Source: Streptomyces clavifer
Lineage (GTDB): Bacteria; Actinomycetota; Actinomycetes; Streptomycetales; Streptomycetaceae
DNA length: 64,000 nt
Direction of reading: 5' to 3'
Assembly (NCBI GenBank): GCA_014651175.1
Contig: BMWJ01000023.1
Location: forward strand, 1 to 64,000
Numbering within the stretch: the stretch's first letter is position 1; the number at the start of each line of letters is the position of its first letter. Below, piece by piece: positions 41,280 through 49,988 of the stretch. Below the pieces are notes generated by a model that did no database searches, was not told the DNA's origin, and was given only the letters and a program-made list of their open reading frames with translations. A program made the position numbers and the translations under genes.

Positions 41280-42211
41280 TGGGTGCACTCCTGCTGTGGG
41301 TGCTGGCCGGGCTTGCCCTGGCCGGCGGCATCGTCGGCCTGGTCGCCGGGATCGTCGGCACGACCCGGCCCAAGGGCCCATCCGTGGCTGCCCGGCTGCG
41401 CGCCCGCACCGGCTACGCCGACCAAGACGCACGAGCACGCCGGCGGAACATGCTCGTGGTGGGTGTGGTCGTCGGCTCGGTGTTGTGGCTGGTGACCGGG
41501 GTATTCGTGCTGGGGGCTCTGGTGATGCTGGCGGCGGTGGGTGTGCCGTGGCTGCTGGCGCCGACGAAGGGCGCCGTGGGGCGGATCGGGAAGCTGGAGG
41601 CGTTGGGGGACTGGACGCAGCGGCTGAGCAATGTGCTGCGGCTAGGCCGCGGCCTGGACGAGGCGCTGAAGCTGTCCCGCAAGGGTGCGCCGGAGGCGAT
41701 CGAGGGCGAGGTCGGTGATCTCGTGGACCGGCTGCAGGTCGGGTGGAGGTCGACGGACGCGTTGCGTGAGTTCGGTGACGCGCTGGACGACGTGACCGCC
41801 GACAAGGTCGTCGCCGCACTCATTCTGTCGGCGGCCGACCGCGGGCCGGGCCTGGCCCAGGCGTTGGACGACCTCGCCGAGTCCGTCCACGAGGAAGTCG
41901 CGAAGCGTCGGTCGATCGAGTCGGACCGGGCCAAGCCGCGTACGACAGTGCGGTGGATGACCATCATCACCCTCGGTGTGATCGGGGTGGGCATGCTCGT
42001 GCCCAGCTACACCGCCCCCTACGGCACCGTGCTCGGTCAGCTGGTTCTCGGTCTGCTCGTCGTGGGTTTCGTCGCGGTGCTGGCGTGGATGCGGTCGCTG
42101 GCCGACACCAAGCCGGTTCCCCGCTTCCTGATCGTCGACCCACGCAGTCGCGTCACCGTCGCACCGCCCCCGGCATCCGGTGAGCCGCCCGTTCTTCAGG
42201 AGGTCCTGTGA
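41279..42211 (+). CDS. tadB: TadB-like inner-membrane platform protein
   Basis: 310 residues with N-terminal helices (LLLWVLAGLALAGGIVGLVA), a GspF-type cytoplasmic domain (LGDWTQRLSNVLRLGRGLDE, DRLQVGWRSTDALREFGDAL) and two C-terminal helices (WMTIITLGVIGVGMLV, LVLGLLVVGFVAVLAWM). Pairs with TadC to form the platform. Overlaps tadA and tadC. Confidence 0.85.
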   Translation: MGALLLWVLAGLALAGGIVGLVAGIVGTTRPKGPSVAARLRARTGYADQDARARRRNMLVVGVVVGSVLWLVTGVFVLGALVMLAAVGVPWLLAPTKGAVGRIGKLEALGDWTQRLSNVLRLGRGLDEALKLSRKGAPEAIEGEVGDLVDRLQVGWRSTDALREFGDALDDVTADKVVAALILSAADRGPGLAQALDDLAESVHEEVAKRRSIESDRAKPRTTVRWMTIITLGVIGVGMLVPSYTAPYGTVLGQLVLGLLVVGFVAVLAWMRSLADTKPVPRFLIVDPRSRVTVAPPPASGEPPVLQEVL

Positions 42212-43089
42212 TTCCCGTCGGCGCAGTCCTCGCCGGCTGCACGATCGGCGCCGGCGTGGCCCTGCTCATCAAGGAAATCGCCCGCCCCGCCCCCGCTCTG
42301 GGGCCCGCGCTGCAGCGGCTGAACCACCCCGCGCCCCCGCGGCCGGAGCTGTCCAGCGCGGACCGCGACGAGCGATGGGGCGCCTGGCTCCTGGATCATC
42401 TCAGTCGGGTGCCGGGGGAGAGGGTCCCGTACCGGAACCTCGCGCTGGTCGGGCAGAGCCCGGGCAGGTTCATGCTGACCAAGGTCGCACTCGGCGCCGG
42501 GGGTCTGCTGCTTCCGCCGCTGGCCACGTTGCCGTTCCTGCTGCTGGGCATGCCGTTCTACCTGCCCGTCGGCGTTGGGATCCTGTTCGGTTTGATCCTG
42601 TGGTTCGCCCCCGGCCTCGCCCTGCGCGACCAGGCACGCCGGGCACGCGAAGAATTCGCGCACGCCATGGCCGCCTACCTCGATCTCGTCGCCCTGCGCC
42701 GGGCCGGGAACACCAGCGCGGAACAGGCCATGGAGCAGGCCGCCCAAGTCGGCGAGGGGTGGGCGTTCGTGCGGATCCAGGAGGCGCTGGCCCGCTCCCG
42801 GGTCGACAAGGTGCCGCACTGGGAATCCCTGGAACGGCTTACCAACGAGCTGGACCTTCCCGTGCTGGACGACCTCGCCGCGATCATGCGCCAGTCCTCC
42901 GATGACGGGGCGTCCGTCTACGCGACGCTGCGTTCCCGCTCGAAGAACCTGCGCACCGAGCTGCTGTCCGACCAGGCCACCGAGGCCAACGCCGACAGCG
43001 AGAAGATGACCGCCCCCGGAGCCCTCCTCGCGGTGCTGGTCATGCTTCTCATCGCCTTCCCCGCGGTCATCCGCATCCTCAACACCTGA
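42208..43089 (+). CDS. tadC: TadC-like inner-membrane platform protein
   Basis: 293 residues: N-terminal helix, a pair of helices at LLLPPLATLPFLLLGMPFYL, a GspF-type domain (YLDLVALRRAGNTSAEQAME) and a final helix (LLAVLVMLLIAFPAVIRIL). GTG start overlaps the tadB stop. Confidence 0.85.
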   Translation: MIPVGAVLAGCTIGAGVALLIKEIARPAPALGPALQRLNHPAPPRPELSSADRDERWGAWLLDHLSRVPGERVPYRNLALVGQSPGRFMLTKVALGAGGLLLPPLATLPFLLLGMPFYLPVGVGILFGLILWFAPGLALRDQARRAREEFAHAMAAYLDLVALRRAGNTSAEQAMEQAAQVGEGWAFVRIQEALARSRVDKVPHWESLERLTNELDLPVLDDLAAIMRQSSDDGASVYATLRSRSKNLRTELLSDQATEANADSEKMTAPGALLAVLVMLLIAFPAVIRILNT

Positions 43090-43114
43090 ACGTTCGCACG
43101 AAGGAGACATCGTC

Positions 43115-43321
43115 ATGCGCAAGCTCACCGTCAGGATGTCCGGCGCCGGCCAGTGGCTCCGTGGCCGGATCGACCAAGGCCGGGCCCGAGGAGAAGACCG
43201 GGGCGACATCTCGATCACGACCGTCATCATCTGGGTGGCCGCCGTCGCCGGGGCGCTCCTCATCGCGGGCACCATCGCCGTGGTGGTCTCCCGGTACAAC
43301 GGCATGCTCACCGGCATCTGA
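43115..43321 (+). CDS. Flp-type pilin-like protein
   Basis: 68 residues: basic N-terminus, then RGDISITTVIIWVAAVAGAL, a single long hydrophobic segment of prepilin type, and a short tail. This layout fits the small major pilin of Tad systems in streptomycetes. A probable cleavage lies near the charged-to-hydrophobic boundary (RG/DI). No prepilin peptidase gene is seen in this window. AAGGAG ribosome site. Confidence 0.7.
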   Translation: MRKLTVRMSGAGQWLRGRIDQGRARGEDRGDISITTVIIWVAAVAGALLIAGTIAVVVSRYNGMLTGI

Positions 43322-43327
43322 TCAAGC

Positions 43328-43765
43328 GTGGACAGGACAGCGGCATTGATACGGCGTTGGGCAGCCGCCGCCCGGGCCCGAGTGCGGGCGTGGGGGGATC
43401 GTGGTGATTCCTCGGTGCAGATGGCGATCGTGTTCCCGTTCGTCATTCTGCTCACGATCACTGCGGTGCAGGTGGGGATGCAGTACTACGCACGCAACAT
43501 CGCGCTGACCGCGGCCCGCGAAGGCGTCTCCGCCGGCCGGATCCACCAGGCCTCCCCCGGTGAGGGGGCGGCCCGGGCCCGGGAGACGCTGGGCCGGATC
43601 GCCGGTGACAGCCTGCGCGGCGCCGAAGTCAGCACCGCCGGCAGCAGCGGGGAGACGATGAAGGTCACCGTGACCGGCCGGGCCGTGTCCTTGGTTCCGG
43701 GCCTCCCCGGATTGCTGATCTCTCAGTCGGCGACCGGGGCCCGCGAGCGCTGGACCACGCCATGA
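43328..43765 (+). CDS. tadE: TadE-like pseudopilin
   Basis: 145 residues. DRGDSSVQMAIVFPFVILLT is the typical TadE N-terminal helix, with basic residues before it and a hydrophilic domain after. GTG start. Minor pilin of the Tad pilus; overlaps the next gene by 4 bp. Confidence 0.8.
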   Translation: MDRTAALIRRWAAAARARVRAWGDRGDSSVQMAIVFPFVILLTITAVQVGMQYYARNIALTAAREGVSAGRIHQASPGEGAARARETLGRIAGDSLRGAEVSTAGSSGETMKVTVTGRAVSLVPGLPGLLISQSATGARERWTTP

Positions 43766-44274
43766 GCGCCCCGCTGAGCACGTGGTGGGCCAGGCTTCGT
43801 AGCGACCGGGGCAGTGAGGCGATCCAGGCGGCGCTCGTGACGCCGCTGCTGATCGCGTTCGTGTGTATGGCGGTCGCGGCCGGGCGTCTGGTCATGTCGG
43901 GCGCGAAAATCGACGCTGCCGCGGAGGATGCCGCGCGTGCGGCGTCCATCGAGCGGACCCATGGGGACGCGACGTCCGCCGCGTCCTCGGCGGCCGCGCG
44001 GTCGCTTGATGACCAGGGGATCAAGTGCGCGTCGAAGAGCGTGTCCGTGGACGCGTCGGGGCTGAACATGCCGACCGGACAGGTCGGCTACACCACGGTC
44101 ACCGTGGAATGCACCGTGACGCTCTCCGATCTCCTGCTGCCCGGCGCCCCGGGTTCCAAGACGTTGACCAGCAGCTTCTCCTCTGTGGTCGACGCCTACC
44201 GCTCCAGAGCTCTTGGGTTCGCGGATTCTGAAGGGCAATGGAGTACGAACCGAAGTAGGGGGGCTGTGCAGTGA
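43762..44274 (+). CDS. TadE/TadF-like pseudopilin
   Basis: 170 residues with DRGSEAIQAALVTPLLIAFV, again the TadE-type prepilin helix, and a domain with two Cys (GIKCASKS, VTVECTVTL) that may form a disulfide. ATG at 43762 overlaps the previous stop. The next pilus gene resumes only at 45311, after two inserted minus-strand genes. Confidence 0.75.
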   Translation: MSAPLSTWWARLRSDRGSEAIQAALVTPLLIAFVCMAVAAGRLVMSGAKIDAAAEDAARAASIERTHGDATSAASSAAARSLDDQGIKCASKSVSVDASGLNMPTGQVGYTTVTVECTVTLSDLLLPGAPGSKTLTSSFSSVVDAYRSRALGFADSEGQWSTNRSRGAVQ

Positions 44275-44294
44275 GCGGGCGTGAGTGCTGTGGT

Positions 44295-44630
44295 TCACGC
44301 TCCTCGCGTCGCGCGATTCCGGGATCCTTCTCGGCGGGCTGCGCGTGCTGTGAGCCAGATTGCCTCGAACTCTTCGAGGGTGAGGTCGTAAGGCTCGTGC
44401 CCCTCCCACTCCTGGAGGGGCACCTCGGTCGTGCCTCCGAACGTCGACTCGTAGTCCGCGAGGGTTCCTGCCTGCTGAGCGAGTTGCCATTCGGCCAGGG
44501 ACGCTGCGGCGATCGGCGTCTGAGGGGGACCTTGGAGCTCGACCTGGCGGGCGACCCAGCCGTCGGCGTCGATCTCGAAGTAGAACCAGGTGTCTTCCTC
44601 GGCCCAGTAGCTGCGGAACCAGTGCTTCAT
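44295..44630 (-). CDS. Hypothetical cargo gene, 111 aa
   Basis: Starts MKHWFRSYWAEEDTWFYFEI; acidic and Trp-rich, ending in an Arg-rich tail. I have the impression of seeing similar small proteins in streptomycete genomes but know no function. On the opposite strand to the pilus operon and 36 bp from the DUF4262 gene, suggesting a small cargo insertion. Confidence 0.65.
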   Translation of the reverse strand: MKHWFRSYWAEEDTWFYFEIDADGWVARQVELQGPPQTPIAAASLAEWQLAQQAGTLADYESTFGGTTEVPLQEWEGHEPYDLTLEEFEAIWLTARAARREGSRNRATRGA

Positions 44631-44666
44631 ACCGCTATTGTCCGCGCCGGCGCCGCCGTCGTGCGT

Positions 44667-45203
44667 TCACAGGTTCTGCGTCCATACGCCGGCAGGGTGT
44701 TCGTCCGGGTGCAGGTCCAGCCTGGGTTGGTGGGTCAGGAGGCGTTCGCCACCGGGCTGCCAGGGGAGAACTCCGTTGTGGTCGGGCCAGACGACCTGGA
44801 GGATGGGAAACGGCGGCTTGCGGTAGAAGTTGATCGCGGTGCCGAAGAACGCTTTGTACCAGCGGTAATCGACAGCTTTGAGCACGACCGGAACAGAGGC
44901 GATGTCGTGCCGCACCTGGTCCGCCTCCAGGAGCTGTCCTTCAACAGCCCGCTGGCCGAGGTCGTTCACGAGCGTATGCATCATGCGCACATCCAGACCG
45001 AACATCGCGAGCTCGGGGATGCGATGGCTATGCCACAGGCCGATTGTGTACGCCCAGCCGGGTGCCTCGTCGCGGCCCACGGGGACCATCGTGACCTGCC
45101 ACCCGTGCTGCTGAATGACATCGACCGTCGGCTGGATGCGGGGATCCAGCTCTTCGATGTTCTGGCAGACGACGCAATGGCAGAGGGTGTGATCGGTGGG
45201 CAT
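44667..45203 (-). CDS. DUF4262 protein
   Basis: 178 residues from the ATG at 45203. The DUF4262 hallmark GWAYTIGLWHSHRIPELAMF is present, followed by VVLKAVDYRWYKAFFG and FPILQVVWPD; N-terminal CHCVVC may bind metal. Function unknown. An in-frame extension to 45323 overlaps the upstream space of the next pilus gene and lacks a ribosome site. Second of two minus-strand genes inserted in the plus-strand pilus operon. Confidence 0.8.
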   Translation of the reverse strand: MPTDHTLCHCVVCQNIEELDPRIQPTVDVIQQHGWQVTMVPVGRDEAPGWAYTIGLWHSHRIPELAMFGLDVRMMHTLVNDLGQRAVEGQLLEADQVRHDIASVPVVLKAVDYRWYKAFFGTAINFYRKPPFPILQVVWPDHNGVLPWQPGGERLLTHQPRLDLHPDEHPAGVWTQNL

Positions 45204-45310
45204 AGCCGTGAGGCTACGGGACCGGGCCGGACCCCTGGCCAGCACCGGAACACGGCCTGTAACAGCAGGAGCTGCCGAACCTACGACTTTCCCGACAAGG
45301 GAGGGCTGAC

Positions 45311-45772
45311 GTGCAGGTGACATTCTTCAGTCGGTGCAACCGGCGGCGTCTGGTGATGTCGGGGCGGATGCGGCGGGATGACGGCGGGGTGGTCGTGTTC
45401 GTCGCGGTGTGTGTGGTGGCCCTGCTCGGCATCATCGGCCTGGTCCTGGACGGGGGCGGAAAGCTCCGTGCCACCGAGCGCGCCGATGCGGTCGCGTTCG
45501 AGGCCGCCCGGGCCGGCGGCCAGGCCATCGACCCCGGCGAGGCGGTCTCGGGTGACGCGATCCGTGTCGACCCGCAGGCCGCCGCCGCGGCCGCCTACGC
45601 CTACCTCGGCCGGGCCGGCGTCAGCGGAAAGGTGTTCTTCACCGAGAACAACGCGCGGGTCGTCGTCACCGTCACCGACTCCTACGCGACAAAGTTCCTG
45701 CCCGTGGTCGGGATCGGCTCCATGGCCGTGTCCGGGCACGGTTCGGCGACGCTGCTCCACAAGGCTGACTGA
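45311..45772 (+). CDS. TadG-like pilus protein
   Basis: 153 residues. RDDGGVVVFVAVCVVALLGI is the TadG/TadE-type N-terminal helix; the rest is an Ala-rich exposed domain. GTG at 45311 with GGAGGG upstream. Continues the pilus operon after the inserted pair. Confidence 0.75.
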   Translation: MQVTFFSRCNRRRLVMSGRMRRDDGGVVVFVAVCVVALLGIIGLVLDGGGKLRATERADAVAFEAARAGGQAIDPGEAVSGDAIRVDPQAAAAAAYAYLGRAGVSGKVFFTENNARVVVTVTDSYATKFLPVVGIGSMAVSGHGSATLLHKAD

Positions 45773-45808
45773 CACAAGATCGACCTACTAATGAAAAGGC
45801 GCTGTCCC

Positions 45809-48800
45809 ATGCCAGAGTCCCCCACCGGTCTCTCCCGCCGCCCGTCCAGGCCGGCCCGCCGCAAGGGGGCCGGTCTGTGGGCCGTGCTGCGTGCCCTAAT
45901 CAGTCTCGTGGTGCTGGCCGCGCTGCTGGCCGGCCTGCCGATGCTCTTGTGGTGGGCGACCGGTGTGGTCGCCCCGGCCGGGATCGACGCGCTAGGCAAC
46001 TTGTTGGGCACGCAGGACTCCGGTCAGGTGTTCCTCCTCGTCCTTGCTGCGGCGGGGTGGGTCGGATGGGGCATGTTCGCCGTGTCCGTGCTGGTGGAGA
46101 TTCCTGCGCAGTTGCGTGGTCGTACCGCGCCGCAGTTGCGGCTGCTGGTCGGGCAGCGGGCGGCCGCCACGTTGGTCGGGGCCGTGCTCCTGGCCCTGCC
46201 CACCGGGACAGCGCTCGCCGCTTCCGCCAGCCCCGCGGCCGCCGCCCCCGCCGTCGCAACGGTCGCCTCTGCCAGCGTCAGCACGCAGCAGGACACGGCC
46301 AAGCAGGCCGAGTCGGACGCGAACCGGCAGGCCGCGCACACCGTGGCCGACACCAAGCCGGCCGAAAGCCTGTGGTCGATCGCCCAGGACCGGCTCGGTG
46401 ACGGCAACCGGTGGGAGGAGATCGCCGCACTCAACGACGGCTTGACCATGTCCGACGGCCAGACCTTCCGGGCTGACCTGCCGATTCACCCCGGCTGGGT
46501 CCTCCACCTCCCTGCTGATGCCCGCCCCACCACACCGGTCGCAGGGCCCGATGTGGGAGACGGCGAAGAGGGCGGACTGCGTGCGCAGGGCGGCGGCAAG
46601 CAGGCCGCCACGGGAGAGGAGTACGTGGTGGAGGCAGGTGACAGCTTGTCGAAGATCGCAACGGACGAGCTCGGCGACGAGTCGAAGTACCCCGAGATCT
46701 TCGAACTGAACAAGGGCGAAGCCCAGCCCGACGGTGGCCACTTCACGAACCCTGACCACATCTTCCCCGGCCAGAACCTGACCCTCCCCGCCCCCGCGAC
46801 TGCGCCGGACGACACGGAACCTGGCTCAGGAGATCAGCTGGGCCCGAACGCGCCCGCCCCGCAGACCCCGGACGACGCAGGGCAGTCGGACAACGCGCAG
46901 CCGGACGAGGCAGAGCAGCACAACGACGACAAGGGGCAGGGCGACGTAGAGCAGGGGGAGCCGACGCCTGCTTCCCCGAGTGCTCCGGCCCCGGCGCCCA
47001 GCACCGCGCCCGGCCCGCCGCCGGGCGCTGAGCCGTCACAGGCCGAGCCCTCGGCAGAAGCCGCACCGGAGGCAAGCGAGGACGGCGACGACGACGGTGT
47101 CGTGCAGGAGGTGGCTCTGGTCGCGGGGATCGGTGCGCTGCTGGCTGCCTCGCTCGCCGGTGCGCTGGGGGTGAAGCGGATCCTGCAGCAGCGGCACCGG
47201 CGGGCGGGCGAGACGATCGCGATCGACGCCGACCCGTCACTGCTGGAGCAGATCTTCAACACCACCGGTGAGCCTGCCAGCGCCGTACTCCTGGACACCG
47301 CGCTCCGGACCCTGGCCGGCCAGGCGGATGGGGGTGTGGAGTTGCCGGTCGTGCGTGGAGCGCGGATCACGGGGCAAAGTGTGCACCTGCTGGTCGAGGA
47401 CAAGTCCGCGACGCCTCTTCCGCCGTTCACCGGGGGTGACGAGCTAGGGGTGTGGGTTCTGGATCCGGCGGCCGCGCTGCTTGACGAGGCGGCGGCCCTG
47501 GAGGTGCCCGCCCCCTGCCCAGGTCTTGTCACGCTGGGAGCGACGGAGGACGGTGACCTCCTGCTGGTCGACCTGATGCACCGTGTGCTGCTGCTGGACG
47601 GCGAACCCGACGACGTCCTGGCCGTCACCCGGGCCCTTGCGCTCGAGGCCGGGACGTGCGGTTGGAGCGATCACACCGACATCATCACCGTCGGTCTCGG
47701 CAGCCGCCTGGCCGCGCTCCTGCCCAAGGGCCGTGTGCAGACCATGGCGAAGCTGCAGTCCGTCGTCGCCGACCTCGGCAGCCTCCTCCTCGAAGTCCAC
47801 CAGCAGGACGAAACAGCACCCGCCCCGCTGCCCTGGATCCTGATCTGCGCCGGAGACATCGACGGCGACCAGGTCTGGCAACTCGCCGACGCCCTCTCCG
47901 CAGCACGAACGCTACCCATCGCGGTCGTCCTGCCCGCCAACGACGCCACCCGACAGGCTTTCCCCGACGCCGACACCATCCCCGCCGCACCGGACACCCC
48001 CGTCGAGCTCCCCGAACTGGCCGGCCGGCCCATCCAGCTACAGCGGCTGACCGACGAGCAGTACCGCAGCTTCATCCACGCCCTCGAAGTCACCGAGGAA
48101 CCCGCCCAGCCCGCCACCGGAGCCTGGAAACTCTCCGAAGACCACGCCCACATCGCCACCACCCCCCTCACCGGCGCCCACACCGTCTACCTGGACGACG
48201 GCGCCGCCGACCCCGGCAACCCGTTCCCCGCACTGCTCGCCTCCGCCGCCCCCGACCGGCAGGCCGAAACCACCCAGGAGGCCAACGGTTCCGTGCCGGC
48301 CGCCTCGCCCGGGAGCCCCACGGTGCCCGCACAAGCCACCCCGTCGGACGGCACGGAGGACGAGGACCTGGAAACCCCGGAGATCCGGATTCTCGGGCCG
48401 CTCCAGGTCAGCAGCATCAGCAGCTCCGGAAACGCCACGAAGGTCGGGGCACTCGCCGCACTGATCCACCTGCGCCCCGGACGCAGCGCCGACGCCCTGT
48501 GCACGGCGATGGACCCCGTCAACCCGTGGTCGACCCGCACCCTGCAGTCCCGGCTCTCCGAAATCCGCGCCCGCTTCGGTGCCGACGCCGACGGACAGCC
48601 CTACCTGCCCCGCCCGAAGAACGGATACTCGTTTGGTCCCGGGATCCGCTGCGACTGGGCGCGCTTCCAGAAGCTCGCCACCCGCGGCCTGGCCGCAGGC
48701 CCCGGCACGGGCATTCCCGACCTGGAGAACGCGCTGGGCCTGGTCCGTGGCAAGCCGCTCGAAGGCCAGGACTACCCGTGGGCCGACTCCATCCAGCAGG

Positions 48801-49108
48801 AAGTCATCTCCCGCGTCGTCGATGTCACGCACACCCTCGCCGCCTGGCTCACCGAAGGCGACAACCCCGACATGGACGCAGCCCGGCACGCCGTGCTGCG
48901 CGGCCTGGACGTCGACGAGACCTCCGAAGTCCTCTACCGGGACTGGATGCACATCGAATGGGCCACCGGAAACACCCTCGGGGTCCGCAAGGTCATCGCC
49001 CGGCTCCAGCAGGTCGCCCGCTCCTACGACATCTCCCTCGAACCCCTCACCGAACAGACCATGTCCCTCGTCCTGTCCGACTCACACCAGAAGGCAACAA
49101 CGCGCTGA
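45809..49108 (+). CDS. LysM-BTAD membrane regulator-like protein
   Basis: 1099 residues from ATG 45809 (45791 is an alternative). Two or three N-terminal membrane helices, a LysM repeat (ESLWSIAQDRLGDGNRWEEI), a second one (YVVEAGDSLSKIATDELGDE), an acidic Pro/Glu-rich linker, another helix (EVALVAGIGALLAASLAGAL), a large domain, and a C-terminal bacterial transcriptional activator domain (DIENAL-type pattern, VDVTHTLAAWL, RGLDVDETSEVLYRDWMHIE). This combination occurs in streptomycete plasmid and Tad loci. It may tie the cell wall to control of the operon. No separate DNA-binding domain of the SARP type is obvious except the segment before BTAD (ALIHLRPGRSADALCTAMDP). Confidence 0.8.
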   Translation: MPESPTGLSRRPSRPARRKGAGLWAVLRALISLVVLAALLAGLPMLLWWATGVVAPAGIDALGNLLGTQDSGQVFLLVLAAAGWVGWGMFAVSVLVEIPAQLRGRTAPQLRLLVGQRAAATLVGAVLLALPTGTALAASASPAAAAPAVATVASASVSTQQDTAKQAESDANRQAAHTVADTKPAESLWSIAQDRLGDGNRWEEIAALNDGLTMSDGQTFRADLPIHPGWVLHLPADARPTTPVAGPDVGDGEEGGLRAQGGGKQAATGEEYVVEAGDSLSKIATDELGDESKYPEIFELNKGEAQPDGGHFTNPDHIFPGQNLTLPAPATAPDDTEPGSGDQLGPNAPAPQTPDDAGQSDNAQPDEAEQHNDDKGQGDVEQGEPTPASPSAPAPAPSTAPGPPPGAEPSQAEPSAEAAPEASEDGDDDGVVQEVALVAGIGALLAASLAGALGVKRILQQRHRRAGETIAIDADPSLLEQIFNTTGEPASAVLLDTALRTLAGQADGGVELPVVRGARITGQSVHLLVEDKSATPLPPFTGGDELGVWVLDPAAALLDEAAALEVPAPCPGLVTLGATEDGDLLLVDLMHRVLLLDGEPDDVLAVTRALALEAGTCGWSDHTDIITVGLGSRLAALLPKGRVQTMAKLQSVVADLGSLLLEVHQQDETAPAPLPWILICAGDIDGDQVWQLADALSAARTLPIAVVLPANDATRQAFPDADTIPAAPDTPVELPELAGRPIQLQRLTDEQYRSFIHALEVTEEPAQPATGAWKLSEDHAHIATTPLTGAHTVYLDDGAADPGNPFPALLASAAPDRQAETTQEANGSVPAASPGSPTVPAQATPSDGTEDEDLETPEIRILGPLQVSSISSSGNATKVGALAALIHLRPGRSADALCTAMDPVNPWSTRTLQSRLSEIRARFGADADGQPYLPRPKNGYSFGPGIRCDWARFQKLATRGLAAGPGTGIPDLENALGLVRGKPLEGQDYPWADSIQQEVISRVVDVTHTLAAWLTEGDNPDMDAARHAVLRGLDVDETSEVLYRDWMHIEWATGNTLGVRKVIARLQQVARSYDISLEPLTEQTMSLVLSDSHQKATTR

Positions 49109-49163
49109 CCAGCAGTTCCTGACCCCAATCAGGAGGCGGCGACCTGGTGCCTGGCTGCTGCCG

Positions 49164-49394
49164 TCAGTTCGGCGCGGGCTGCTGCTTCGTCGGCCGGGGA
49201 CGGGTCCGCCACTCGGCGTGGACGTCGCTCGCAGAGGCGCACACGTCGTGGATCTGGGATTCGAGGTGCGGGGCGAGCGCACCGTACACGCCTGCGGGAT
49301 CACCGACCAGGGCGCGGACAGCGGCCACCGTCACTCCGGTCCCGAGACCTTCCCGGGCGGAGCCTCCGAGACGTATCCGGGCGGTCCTCAGCAT
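49164..49394 (-). CDS. Small hypothetical protein, 76 aa
   Basis: Reads MLRTARIRLGGSAREGLGTG, then VTVAAVRALVGDPAGVYGAL and a helical tail. The sequence looks coding but no family is recognised. The ATG at 49394 has GGGGCGG upstream; a GTG at 49415 would add seven residues. It lies between the end of the pilus operon and the recombinase fragment. Confidence 0.35.
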   Translation of the reverse strand: MLRTARIRLGGSAREGLGTGVTVAAVRALVGDPAGVYGALAPHLESQIHDVCASASDVHAEWRTRPRPTKQQPAPN

Positions 49395-49499
49395 GGCCGC
49401 CCCATCATGAAGCACGACCCGCCAACTCCGTCACACGGTCCGAGAACCTCTCACGAACTCGGCGACACAGGTGGGCTCCGTCCCAGCGTGCCGGGAGTA

Positions 49500-49814
49500 C
49501 TCGGCTCGGCGCGAACTGACCGAGCGGAGCTTCGCGAGGAGCGCAAGGCCGGCCTCCGCCGCATCCGCTTCCACGACCTCCGGCACTCGACCGCCACCCT
49601 GCTCCTGGAACAGGGCGTCGAACTCGTCGTGATCAAGGAACTCCTCGGCCACGCCCACATTGGCGTCACCGCCACCGTCTACGCCCACGTCCGACTCCGC
49701 CTCCAGCGCGATGCCATCGACACCCTCGGCACCGCGCTCGGCAGCCGGGAGACCACAGAGACGCCCCGCTCCGGCGGCGATGAACCGCCACCCTGCGCCG
49801 CCCCCGTCCGCTGA
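49500..49814 (+). pseudogene. C-terminal half of a tyrosine recombinase (integrase)
   Basis: Reads RIRFHDLRHSTATLLLEQGV, then LLGHAHIGVTATVYAHV: the HxxR box, the H box and the catalytic Tyr of phage-type integrases are all present. The N-terminal domains and the first catalytic Arg are missing, with unrelated sequence before about 49495. It is therefore a fragment and probably inactive. The usual arm-binding and xis context is not seen. It may mark an old boundary of the element. Confidence 0.75.
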
Positions 49815-49844
49815 CGTTGCCGTCAACTACTGCCGTCAAACGCC

Positions 49845-49883
49845 AGATCAGCCCCGCCAAGCACAGCTCGGCGGGGCTGATCT
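49845..49883. terminator. 14-bp hairpin terminator after the integrase fragment
   Basis: AGATCAGCCCCGCC (49845-49858) pairs perfectly with 49870-49883 across an 11-base loop. On the plus strand it ends ATCTTTGCC. It separates the integrase fragment from the convergent immunity gene. Confidence 0.75.
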
Positions 49884-49988
49884 TTGCCACTGCATGGTCC
49901 TTCTCATGGCGCGGCTGGGTCGAATCGGGTAACGAATCCCATGCGGTCCATGAGAACCAACGTTACGGAACCCGATACTTGAGACCCA

